Made by a program: the position numbers and the translations under genes
Assembly: GCF_034092375.1 (NCBI RefSeq)
Contig: NZ_CP139302.1
Coordinates: 496,001-560,000 of the forward strand
Direction of reading: 5' to 3'
From: Prochlorococcus sp. MIT 1300
GTDB lineage: Bacteria > Cyanobacteriota > Cyanobacteriia > PCC-6307 > Cyanobiaceae
DNA length: 64,000 nucleotides
Notes under the pieces: generated by a model
Told to the model about the DNA's origin: nothing
The model's database searches: none
Seen by the model: the letters and a program-made list of their open reading frames with translations, nothing else
Shown here: positions 8,675-17,124 of the stretch, piece after piece
Position numbering within the stretch: the stretch's first letter is position 1
How the letters are laid out: every line of letters starts with the position of its first letter

Positions 8675-10372
8675 ATGTGGGAACCATCTCGGGTCAAATC
8701 TGTAAAAAAAAACACAACCGTTCTAATGAACTACCAACCAAATCAAAGCCTGCTGTTACTACTACTTAAACCATGGGTCTTGATTCCGCGGGTAATAAAG
8801 GTCATAACTTCATTCGCTTCTTTAATAATTTTAATTATCTTTCAAGGATCCAGGGAAGAAGAGTCTGTACAAAAGTTCATTGGAACAAAGATACTTAAAA
8901 CACTTACAGATCTGGGTCCATGCTTTATAAAAATAGGGCAAGCACTTTCTACACGCCCTGACCTAGTTAAAAGAGCTTGGTTAGATGAATTAACTAAACT
9001 TCAAGACAGCCTTCCACCATTTAGCCATTCAATTGCTATTGACACGATTGAAACAGAGCTAGGATCGAATCCCAATATTTTATTTGAATCTTTTCCCGAG
9101 GAACCAATTGCTGCAGCAAGTTTAGGGCAAGTCTATAAGGCCAAATTACATGGAGAATATTGGGTTGCCGTAAAAGTACAACGTCCAGGACTTGAATGGA
9201 TATTGCAAAGGGACCTAGTAATCATCAAGGCACTTTGCATTATGGTAAGTCCAGTACTTCCGCTAAACCTTGGAGTTGGCCTAGGCGAGATAATCGATGA
9301 ATTTGGTCGAAGTCTATTTGAGGAAATTGATTATAGAAAGGAAGCAGATAATGCAGAAAGATTTGCAGACTTATTTGCTACCAATCCTGCTGTAATTGTT
9401 CCAAAAGTCGAACGCCTACTCTCCTCTAAAAAAGTTATTACTACAAGCTGGATAAATGGGACCAAACTCCAGGAAAGAGACGAACTATTAGATAAAGGAT
9501 TAAACCCAAGCAAAATCATTCGAACTGGGGTTACAAGTGGCATACAACAACTACTTGAATTTGGCTATTTCCATGCTGATCCTCATCCGGGCAATATGTT
9601 TGCGTTAAATGGCACCACTGGTGAGCTAGGACATTTAGCATATGTTGATTTTGGAATGATGGATTCGATAAGCAATAAAGATAGAATTACTCTCACAAGT
9701 GCCGTAGTTCATTTGATAAATAAAGACTTCTATTCACTTGCAAAAGACTTTCAAAGCTTGGGATTCCTAACTCCAGAACAAGAACTTGAACCAATTGCCC
9801 CCGTCCTCGAAGAGGTCTTAGGAGGATCATTAGGCGAATCTGTAGAATCATTCAACTTTAAGTCAATTACTGACAAGTTTTCTGAATTAATGTTTGATTA
9901 CCCATTTAGAGTTCCTGCCAGATTTGCCTTAATCATTAGAGCAGTTGTTAGCCAAGAAGGCTTGGCTTTAAGACTCGACCCAAAGTTCAAAATAATAAGA
10001 GTTGCATATCCATATGTTGCAAAAAGGCTACTAACTGGAGAGACAAAAGAAATGATTGGGGTTCTACTGGAGGTAATATTTGATAAAGACAGTAATTTAC
10101 AAATAGAAAGACTAGAAAGCCTAATAAGAGTTCTATCAGATACTGAAACTTCTACAGTGTCTAGCCTTATTCCTATCGTAAAAGCTGGAACAAAGCTTTT
10201 ACTAAGCGACCAAGGGGATGAATTGAGGAAAAAACTTCTTATGACATTAATAAAAGACGAAAGACTAAACACTTCAGATTTAAAGTCTCTTGTTAAACTT
10301 CTTGGCAGAACATTCAATGCAAGAAATATAGCAGGAGGATTAGCACAACGTTTTAATCCACTCGCTGCTTAG
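8675..10372 (+). CDS. ABC1/UbiB family atypical kinase (ABC1K)
   Basis: About 565 residues. UbiB-family hallmarks are all seen: the KxGQ motif (IKIGQALSTRPDLV), the alanine-rich loop replacing the P-loop (AAASLGQVYKAKL), the ATP-site lysine (VAVKVQRPGL), the catalytic loop FHADPHPGNMF and the metal-binding YVDFGMMD. In plants and cyanobacteria ABC1K proteins regulate prenyl-quinone and tocopherol metabolism at thylakoids and plastoglobules. A hydrophobic N-terminal stretch (about residues 20-60) could bind membrane. Starts possible: TTG at 8672, ATG at 8675 (chosen, AGAAG upstream) or ATG at 8726. Confidence 0.9.
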   Translation: MWEPSRVKSVKKNTTVLMNYQPNQSLLLLLLKPWVLIPRVIKVITSFASLIILIIFQGSREEESVQKFIGTKILKTLTDLGPCFIKIGQALSTRPDLVKRAWLDELTKLQDSLPPFSHSIAIDTIETELGSNPNILFESFPEEPIAAASLGQVYKAKLHGEYWVAVKVQRPGLEWILQRDLVIIKALCIMVSPVLPLNLGVGLGEIIDEFGRSLFEEIDYRKEADNAERFADLFATNPAVIVPKVERLLSSKKVITTSWINGTKLQERDELLDKGLNPSKIIRTGVTSGIQQLLEFGYFHADPHPGNMFALNGTTGELGHLAYVDFGMMDSISNKDRITLTSAVVHLINKDFYSLAKDFQSLGFLTPEQELEPIAPVLEEVLGGSLGESVESFNFKSITDKFSELMFDYPFRVPARFALIIRAVVSQEGLALRLDPKFKIIRVAYPYVAKRLLTGETKEMIGVLLEVIFDKDSNLQIERLESLIRVLSDTETSTVSSLIPIVKAGTKLLLSDQGDELRKKLLMTLIKDERLNTSDLKSLVKLLGRTFNARNIAGGLAQRFNPLAA

Positions 10373-10434
10373 CCCTAAACAATAACCTTAGGAATGGCAA
10401 TGCTCAGCTCCCTCACAATCAAGAGAACCAATCC

Positions 10435-10884
10435 ATGATCAAATTATTTATTGCTAGTCTTAGAGATATAGGAGAATATCCTCTCGACCAGATTCAAAGT
10501 GACAAAGCTATAGAGCTTAACTACATGGCTAGTCCAAGCAACTATCCATGGCTGATGATAGGCCTAGGTGCCATACTCACTATCATATGCGGCATATTTT
10601 TTGCAAGGAATATGCAATCAAGATTAATTGCTTGGGAAAACGATGGCACTCCTCCATTACCATTAAGCTCATTATCAACGAACATAAGCTGGACAGGTGC
10701 ATTTATTGGTATCACATTCTTTTTTGGAGGAATTTTAGAAATTCTAAACTTTTCTCCTGAAAAATCACTTATCTCCTCATTCCTGATAAGCTTTTCAAGC
10801 GGTATTATAATGTGGGCGTTAATAACAGATCTAATGAAACAAGTCCAATCAGGAACCATAAGGGAAATTGATAAATATCTCTAG
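10435..10884 (+). CDS. Small membrane protein, conserved type not identified
   Basis: 149 residues, or 119 if it starts at the ATG at 10525 (MASPSNYPW). Three hydrophobic segments are visible: WLMIGLGAILTIICGIFFA, WTGAFIGITFFFGGILEIL and a segment around SSFLISFSSGIIMWALI. The C-terminus is charged (KQVQSGTIREIDKYL). I recognise no domain. It follows the ABC1 kinase by 62 bp on the same strand and may share its transcript, which would suit a membrane-associated function, but this is context only. Confidence 0.6.
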   Translation: MIKLFIASLRDIGEYPLDQIQSDKAIELNYMASPSNYPWLMIGLGAILTIICGIFFARNMQSRLIAWENDGTPPLPLSSLSTNISWTGAFIGITFFFGGILEILNFSPEKSLISSFLISFSSGIIMWALITDLMKQVQSGTIREIDKYL

Positions 10885-11007
10885 GGATTCAATCGATGGC
10901 TTCCAATCCATTGACAGGAGTCATAATCTAATTCAATCATCTTTAAATTCTGCTCTTTGGATTCTGCTTTAGATCTAAGGAGATGATAAGTAAAGTTCAC
11001 TAGGACC

Positions 11008-11745
11008 ATGGGAGAGCAAAGGCTGCAGAAGTTAATATCAGCATCAAGGCTTTGCTCAAGGCGAAGTGCGGAGATTTTTATACTAGAGTCTAGAATCAAA
11101 GTAAATGGTCAGATTGCCCAGATAGGCGACAAAGCAGATCCAGATATTGATGAGATAACAATGGATGGTGTACGAGTAACTATTAACATGAAACCAAGAG
11201 TTGTTCTATTAAACAAACCATCGGGAATAATTACCTCCTGTCACGACCCACAAGGTAGAAGAACTGTCTTAAACCTATTACCAAAAAAAGTTTCGCAAGG
11301 TTTACATCCAGTGGGGAGACTTGATTTCAATAGTCGGGGAGCTTTATTACTTACAAATATAGGTGATTTAACATTACAACTTACTCATCCAAGTTATTCA
11401 CACCCAAAAACATATATGGTCTGGGTTCAAGGACTACCTTCTGAAGATTCCTTAAAAAGGTGGCGAGAAGGGATAGACCTAGATGGCAAAAAGACTTTAA
11501 AGGCAAAAGTAATTCTACTTAAGACCTACAGAAATCAAAGCCTTTTAAAAGTTATCATGAAAGAAGGAAGAAACAGGCAAATTCGCAGAATAGCAGAACT
11601 ATTGCATCACCCAGTGGTAGATCTTCAGCGAATAGCTATTTCGAATATTTCAATAGAAGATATTTCGGAAGGCGACTGGAGAGAATTAAAGAAGAAAGAA
11701 TGGTCCAAGTTGATTCAGAATAATAAAAGTACTAAGGCGGAATAA
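11008..11745 (+). CDS. RsuA/RluB-family pseudouridine synthase
   Basis: 245 residues: an N-terminal S4 RNA-binding domain (QRLQKLISASRLCSRRSAE, about residues 3-60) followed by the pseudouridine synthase core. The catalytic motif is GRLDFNSRGALLLTN, with aspartate as nucleophile, and the C-terminal motif is EGRNRQIRRIAELL. It modifies a uridine in rRNA; RluB-type (23S) and RsuA-type (16S) activities cannot be separated by eye. The next gene starts 5 bp after its stop, indicating an operon. Confidence 0.9.
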   Translation: MGEQRLQKLISASRLCSRRSAEIFILESRIKVNGQIAQIGDKADPDIDEITMDGVRVTINMKPRVVLLNKPSGIITSCHDPQGRRTVLNLLPKKVSQGLHPVGRLDFNSRGALLLTNIGDLTLQLTHPSYSHPKTYMVWVQGLPSEDSLKRWREGIDLDGKKTLKAKVILLKTYRNQSLLKVIMKEGRNRQIRRIAELLHHPVVDLQRIAISNISIEDISEGDWRELKKKEWSKLIQNNKSTKAE

Positions 11746-11749
11746 ATCC

Positions 11750-12667
11750 ATGAAACTAAACTTAAGTTGGTTAAAATCAAGCTTTTCAAGCTATCAAGAG
11801 TCAAATAATGGGAGCAAGTCCGATAGTAAGTTATTAGAAGCTGGTAAAAAGTTGCGTACTCGTAGAGAAGAACTGGGCATAAGTCTTTCAGGCCTAGCTA
11901 AACGAACTCGAATTACTACAGCTGTGTTGGAAGCAATTGAAATGGGTTGGCAAAGAAAACTTCCAGAGCCAGCTTATCTTTCTTCAATGCTTTATTTACT
12001 TGAAAATGAGCTCGGGCTTGCCCGTGGAGAATTAAGAGGTGCTCTAAAGGGAGGAGTTAAAAAACAATCAAATAATAATGCTAAAAATATAAATAAATTC
12101 TCACTGGAGAATATAGAAGTCCTAACAACATGGCAAGGCAGTATAGTCTACATATTCATAATGTTATCAAGTTTATTTGCGATCAACCATCAACAAAGAC
12201 TTCTTTCATCACTTAATAGCAAAACTCTAGAACCAATAAAGGTTAAACTTAATTTTGACGCCTCTAGTAGGCTAATTGATAATTTAGATGGGTATAGGCC
12301 AATAGAGGGAAGCAAGGCAAGAAAACCAGATGATTGGTTTGAAGTAGCACTTGACCAACTTAGAATACAAAGAAAAAAAGGTTGGTTAGAAATTAAACTC
12401 AATCAGAAAGCCAATATAAGGCTTCTAAGTGCTGGAGGAGATCAAGCCAAGCTAGAAAAACTGAAAGGTGAAATAAGGTTGGAGTTAAGACCACCGATAA
12501 TGCTCCTAATTGAACCGCCTCCTGGTAAAAGCGACAGTATTATTTGGGAAGGAGAAAACTATCTTCACGAACCAGGTACTCCAGGCCTTTATAGGTTTTC
12601 TGAGGGCCTAACTAAACCAAAGGAAGATTCAAAAGACCTTTTCCAAAAAACACCTCTTTCTCCATAA
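11750..12667 (+). CDS. RodZ-like helix-turn-helix membrane protein
   Basis: 305 residues. The N-terminal HTH (about residues 30-90: GKKLRTRREELGISLSGLAKRTRITTAVLEAIEMG) is followed by PEPAYLSSMLYLLENELG, as in the HTH_25/RodZ family. One transmembrane segment lies near 128-145 (SIVYIFIMLSSLFAI), then a C-terminal extracytoplasmic part with SAGGDQAKLEKLKGEIRLEL, similar to RodZ C-terminal beta domains. RodZ links MreB to the cell wall, and this protein may have that role. Its 3' end overlaps the convergent malQ by 79 bp. Confidence 0.7.
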   Translation: MKLNLSWLKSSFSSYQESNNGSKSDSKLLEAGKKLRTRREELGISLSGLAKRTRITTAVLEAIEMGWQRKLPEPAYLSSMLYLLENELGLARGELRGALKGGVKKQSNNNAKNINKFSLENIEVLTTWQGSIVYIFIMLSSLFAINHQQRLLSSLNSKTLEPIKVKLNFDASSRLIDNLDGYRPIEGSKARKPDDWFEVALDQLRIQRKKGWLEIKLNQKANIRLLSAGGDQAKLEKLKGEIRLELRPPIMLLIEPPPGKSDSIIWEGENYLHEPGTPGLYRFSEGLTKPKEDSKDLFQKTPLSP

Positions 12668-14145
12668 CCTTTAAGAGCTCCACAGATTTCTGAATCAAAA
12701 GACCTTAACCTCCATTTCCAATTATTACCGACTGTTCCTGGAGTGTTAAAACGAGAATCATCGTCTAAATGAAGCAAATCCTGCAAAGGCGCAACTGTTA
12801 AACAGGCCTCACTAGATAATGCAAGTTCAAGCAATTGCCAGCCTGGGGCATCGACAGAGCCTCCAAATCTTGAGCGAACTCTATCTTTGGTTTGTTCATC
12901 TGATTCATTCCACCAAGATATTGTTGTTTGATTATCATGTGTTCCTGTATAAATTACCCAGCGATTACCTTTAATATTTTCAGGTAAATAGGGATTCTCC
13001 AAATCACCATTAAATGCAAATTGAAGGATTTTCATTCCAGGCAATTGAAATTTATCCCTTAAGGCCTCAACCTCGGGAGTGATAACTCCTAGATCTTCTG
13101 CCACCAGAGGTAGTGGGCCCATACAATCTTTTTGTAATAATTCAAGTAGAGACTTGCCTGGTGATTTCTTCCATGATCCATTTTCTGCTGTAAGACTTGA
13201 TCCAGATACTTCCCAATACTCAACAAGGGCTCTAAAATGATCTATGCGCAATAAATCTACTTGTTTTAATTGTCGAGCAAATCGACGTCTCCACCATCGA
13301 AAACGATTTAGATGGTGAATGTGCCACCTGTAAATAGGTGTACCCCACAATTGACCCGTACTTGAAAAATAATCAGGCGGCACACCACTCTGAACCTTTA
13401 GTTCCCCATCTTTAAGTATCGAAAATAGACCACGGTTACTCCAAACGTCCGCACTATCTCTTGCAACATAAAAAGGTAAGTCACCAAACAAAACCACTCC
13501 CAATTCCCGAGCGAGCTTTTTAATTGATATCAGTTGACGGTCAAGATGCCATTGCAAAAGAGAATGTTCCAATAAATTATGCTCATTTTGCATTCTCCAT
13601 CGGGTTAAGTATTTCCTATGACGTTGCGCGAACTGAACTGGCCATTCCCACCAAGGAAGTCCGTCATATTGACGACGGAGTTCCATAAAACAACTATGGT
13701 CCTCTAGCCAGAATTGATCTCGACTCCAATCATTAAATTCTAGATGTCTTTCCTTACTCTGATCTGGCCAAAATCTCCTCAATAAATGTCCCAATTTCTC
13801 TGCTCGGGATTCTGCATATCGGAAATCAACAGAGCTACTTTCTACTGATCCAACAAAAAAATCATCTAACGCGTTTTCTGGGAGGAAGCCTTGATCAACC
13901 AAATCGCGAGCATCCAACAACATAGGATTTAGAGCAAAACTTGATGGAGAGCTATATGGAGAGCCAGTTTTATCTGGGGGAGATAAAGGCAAAACCTGCC
14001 AAACTCCAATCTGGTTGTTTGCAAGTAGCTTCAACCATTCCCTTGAAGGGCTGCCCAAACTTCCGCAACCTGGACTAGAAGGCAATGCTGTGGGATGAAG
14101 CAAAACGCCTAAAGTACGAACAGGTTTTTGATCCAATGTAGACAT
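12589..14145 (-). CDS. malQ: 4-alpha-glucanotransferase (amylomaltase, GH77)
   Basis: About 518 residues, normal for MalQ. GH77 signatures: SPYSSPSSFALNPMLL near the N-terminus, the nucleophile region LLRIDHFRALVEYW, the acid/base region VAEDLGVITPEVEALRD followed by LPGMKILQFAF, and YTGTHDNQTTISWW. It transfers glucan chains between malto-oligosaccharides during glycogen turnover. The ATG at 14145 was chosen over a GTG ten codons upstream, since MSTLDQKPVRTLGVLLHPTA fits family N-termini. Its last 26 codons overlap the end of the RodZ-like gene on the other strand. Confidence 0.95.
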   Translation of the reverse strand: MSTLDQKPVRTLGVLLHPTALPSSPGCGSLGSPSREWLKLLANNQIGVWQVLPLSPPDKTGSPYSSPSSFALNPMLLDARDLVDQGFLPENALDDFFVGSVESSSVDFRYAESRAEKLGHLLRRFWPDQSKERHLEFNDWSRDQFWLEDHSCFMELRRQYDGLPWWEWPVQFAQRHRKYLTRWRMQNEHNLLEHSLLQWHLDRQLISIKKLARELGVVLFGDLPFYVARDSADVWSNRGLFSILKDGELKVQSGVPPDYFSSTGQLWGTPIYRWHIHHLNRFRWWRRRFARQLKQVDLLRIDHFRALVEYWEVSGSSLTAENGSWKKSPGKSLLELLQKDCMGPLPLVAEDLGVITPEVEALRDKFQLPGMKILQFAFNGDLENPYLPENIKGNRWVIYTGTHDNQTTISWWNESDEQTKDRVRSRFGGSVDAPGWQLLELALSSEACLTVAPLQDLLHLDDDSRFNTPGTVGNNWKWRLRSFDSEICGALKGYGERGVFWKRSFESSFGLVRPSENL

Positions 14146-14456
14146 CAAGACAAATAATAAAAAGACAAATCCCACTCGTTCATATGGGGTTTACAGAAAC
14201 ATTTGGACAAGTTCCACTTAAATAATAACGGTGATCACTAAAATTAATGGAAATGAACTAATATACAAATAAATTATGGCTTAATGCTGATAATACAAAC
14301 CAAATTGAACCACTTTCCCCATTCAGATCAAAATATTTCATAATGCTCTTCCTTAAAACAACCGCTCATCTCTACGCAAAGCATTAACATCCTTATGAAA
14401 AATCTGTTGTATTAGATAGCGTTCAAAACCCCAGCCTGCTCCCTACCACTCTCTAT
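14146..14456. other. Intergenic region between malQ and an unknown gene
   Basis: 311 bp of AT-rich DNA between divergent genes, so it should hold promoters for both. Only very short reading frames are present, with no tRNA-like fold and no convincing terminator. I could not assign a definite -35/-10 pair. Confidence 0.5.
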
Positions 14457-15329
14457 ATGTCACTTAGAACACCAAGAGCTAAATCTTCAGGCTTGCTAGG
14501 CCGTTATCCGGGTCGAACATTACAGCGTATTGGAGTAGCACTAACTGGCGTATGGCTTACAAATTTGGCAATGGGTATTGCCTGGCCAGAGCCTGATCAA
14601 GTTGCCTCAAGAAATTCTTCCGATGAGTATCAAACTAAATTCAATCCCTTACCAAAGAAACCTGTGGTTGTTATATTTATTAGAATTAAAGGAAACCCTC
14701 AGGAAACAAGAGATTGGAGTCCTTTAGAAGAATCAGAGATATCTAATTATCTTCTTGCAAAGATAGAAAAAGGAAAACCACTTGATGTTATTGCTGTCCC
14801 GCTAGAGCTCCCAGTTAGCCTGCCCGCTCTAGAAGGACTAAGTTCATTTGCAAATGCTTATAGGCATGGAGGGTTGGCAGTAACCTATGAAATGTTAAAA
14901 AAAAGGATAAAACTACCAAAGGATTCCGCAGTTAGATATGCATTAATAACAGATAGTTCTTTAATTAAGTTAGATAGTCAACTAGATAGTCTTCAAATTA
15001 AATCAAATCCACCCTCGCAAGTTAGCAAAGAAAAATACATAGGTCTTCTCCCAAAACAGTCACAGAATTCAAACAGAGAATTGGAAGACTTTACGCAAAG
15101 TACAGAGAGGAGTAGAACCACAAGTTTAAGAGATATAGAGCTAGAATTGAGACTTAATGAATTTACCAAGAATTTAAATGAGCTAAAGCTTCAAAAACGC
15201 TTATCAACATTTCTAAGTGAAATTCATTCAAGTATCTCAACAAATATTTCCAGGAAAGAGTTGTCTAGTCTCACATCGGCAATATTGGCGATTGATAAAC
15301 CGAGTAAGTTCAGCAAGCTCTCACCCTAA
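14457..15329 (+). CDS. Hypothetical protein with an N-terminal membrane anchor
   Basis: 290 residues. A basic N-terminus (SLRTPRAKSSGLLGRYPGRTLQR) is followed by one hydrophobic segment (about residues 26-44) ending in an AWPEP turn, so it is a signal anchor or signal peptide. The rest is polar. It contains VVIFIRIKGNPQETRDWSPLEESEISNYL-type strand/helix alternation and a charged coiled-coil-like C-terminal half (RDIELELRLNEFTKNLNELK). I do not recognise a family. It stands alone, divergent from malQ. Confidence 0.6.
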   Translation: MSLRTPRAKSSGLLGRYPGRTLQRIGVALTGVWLTNLAMGIAWPEPDQVASRNSSDEYQTKFNPLPKKPVVVIFIRIKGNPQETRDWSPLEESEISNYLLAKIEKGKPLDVIAVPLELPVSLPALEGLSSFANAYRHGGLAVTYEMLKKRIKLPKDSAVRYALITDSSLIKLDSQLDSLQIKSNPPSQVSKEKYIGLLPKQSQNSNRELEDFTQSTERSRTTSLRDIELELRLNEFTKNLNELKLQKRLSTFLSEIHSSISTNISRKELSSLTSAILAIDKPSKFSKLSP

Positions 15330-15409
15330 AGTTTAACAATCAAACTCCAGATCTAAAGATATCAGCTAATATTTATAGTTTAACAAACTCGCAAAAAAGT
15401 TTGCCAAAC

Positions 15410-15943
15410 TCAAAGAATAGCTCCAACTCTATTCCGTAAGCATGCCACAACCTCTAAAAGATTCTTATCAGTTATCCGATTCAAATCTAACGAAACCTCA
15501 ACATCATTCAATGCAGATCCTGGTATATATCCAGACCAAGGGAGTCCATCCAAACGCCTGATTTCCTCCTCCCACGGTTCACCTAGCTGCACAAGCCCAA
15601 GAAGGGGGACCCCTAAAGAAGCACTTAGAGATGCATAAGCGGCAGCTGAGCCAGATATATGCCCTGAAGACAAAGGTTCGACCATTAAAACTGTTGGGAT
15701 CCGCCAGGAACCCAAGGTTTCTAGCCAACTGCCACCTCCAACCATTGACATGGCCACATCACCGCTAAGACACACAAGCACCTTTTCTTCACCCAGATTC
15801 CTTAGAACCTTTAGAGGTTCTTCATAGGAAAAATGCTGGATCAAAGTAATGCCCAATGCATCTGCCAAAGCACGAGAACCTAGTCTCAATGAATGATCTG
15901 AAAGGTCACTCGTTCCGATCAGGAATGTAGAGGAGTTAATCAT
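15410..15943 (-). CDS. Conserved hypothetical protein
   Basis: 177 residues, soluble. The pattern of hydrophobic strands followed by glycine turns (FLIGTSDLSDHSLRLG, VLVCLSGDVAMSMVGGG, GVPLLGLVQLGEPWEEE) suggests an alpha/beta fold. I recognise no named family and no catalytic motif. It is divergent from prs, with 83 bp between the chosen starts, and converges on the preceding unknown gene. Confidence 0.6.
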   Translation of the reverse strand: MINSSTFLIGTSDLSDHSLRLGSRALADALGITLIQHFSYEEPLKVLRNLGEEKVLVCLSGDVAMSMVGGGSWLETLGSWRIPTVLMVEPLSSGHISGSAAAYASLSASLGVPLLGLVQLGEPWEEEIRRLDGLPWSGYIPGSALNDVEVSLDLNRITDKNLLEVVACLRNRVGAIL

Positions 15944-16026
15944 TTAACTGATTTTTCAAAATAAAATTTGGTCAAGTGCCTACACAGGATTAGCATCGGA
16001 ACACAGCGATTTTGCTAGCGGGCAAC

Positions 16027-17022
16027 GTGACTAGCTTCTTAACTGCAGCCCGTGGAGAACAAGAGAGCATTAAGCATGACACGAGTCGTCTAAGGCTTTT
16101 CAGTGGGACGTCTAATCCTGCCCTGGCAAGGGAAATAGCGGCATACCTAGGTGTAACTGATGGGCCACTTGTCTGTAAGCAGTTTGCAGATGGAGAGCTC
16201 TACGTTCAAATTCAACAATCAATTCGTGGGTGTGATGTTTTCCTTGTCCAACCAACTTGTGCTCCAGTGAATGACAACCTAATGGAATTGATGATCATGG
16301 TTGACGCTTGCAAAAGAGCGTCAGCCAGACAGGTCACTGCTGTTATCCCTTATTACGGCTACGCAAGGGCAGATCGAAAAACTGCAGGCAGAGAATCCAT
16401 TACTGCAAAGTTGACAGCCAACCTTCTCGTTAAGTCAGGAGTTGATAGGGTTTTAGCAATGGACTTGCACTCTGCACAAATTCAAGGTTACTTTGATATC
16501 CCCTGTGACCACATTTATGGTTCACCAGTCCTCGTTGACTACCTATCAACAAAAGAACTAGGCGAAATAGTAGTAGTTTCACCTGACGTCGGAGGGGTTG
16601 CTAGAGCAAGAGCTTTTGCAAAACAAATGCGTGGAGCACCTCTTGCAATAATTGATAAGCGTCGTTCAGCTCATAACATTGCTGAAAGTCTTACTGTAAT
16701 TGGGGATGTAAAGGATAAGACAGCAATTCTTATTGACGACATGATCGATACAGGAGGAACAATTTGTGCAGGTGCAGAATTACTTAGAGAACAAGGAGCC
16801 CAACGTGTAATTGCTTGTGCCTCCCATGCTGTTTTCTCACCGCCAGCATGCAAAAGACTTTCGGAAAAAGGACTTTTTGAGCAGGTTGTAGTTACTAATA
16901 GTGTTCCAATTGAAAAAGAAAGGCAGTTTTCACAATTAAAGGTCCTTTCGGTTGCGAATATGTTAGGCGAGGCTATTTGGCGAATACATGAAGAAAGTTC
17001 AATTAGCTCAATGTTTAGGTAG
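16027..17022 (+). CDS. prs: Ribose-phosphate pyrophosphokinase
   Basis: About 331 residues. PRPP synthetase signatures: LRLFSGTSNPALAREIA at the N-terminus, DRKTAGRESITAKL, the DLHSAQIQGYF region, SPDVGGVARARAFAK, and the PRPP loop ILIDDMIDTGGTI. It makes PRPP from ribose 5-phosphate and ATP for nucleotide, histidine and tryptophan synthesis. The GTG at 16027 (reading MTSFLTAARGEQ) was chosen because cyanobacterial Prs proteins begin this way; an in-frame TTG at 16012 would add five residues. Confidence 0.95.
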   Translation: MTSFLTAARGEQESIKHDTSRLRLFSGTSNPALAREIAAYLGVTDGPLVCKQFADGELYVQIQQSIRGCDVFLVQPTCAPVNDNLMELMIMVDACKRASARQVTAVIPYYGYARADRKTAGRESITAKLTANLLVKSGVDRVLAMDLHSAQIQGYFDIPCDHIYGSPVLVDYLSTKELGEIVVVSPDVGGVARARAFAKQMRGAPLAIIDKRRSAHNIAESLTVIGDVKDKTAILIDDMIDTGGTICAGAELLREQGAQRVIACASHAVFSPPACKRLSEKGLFEQVVVTNSVPIEKERQFSQLKVLSVANMLGEAIWRIHEESSISSMFR

Positions 17023-17124
17023 CTACTTATTAATAGAACTTCAAATTATTTTTCCATGTTCCCTATTGGTTTTAGTTGATGAAATCAAATCTTGAAGTAT
17101 AAGTATCTATAATTAAAAGGTGTA

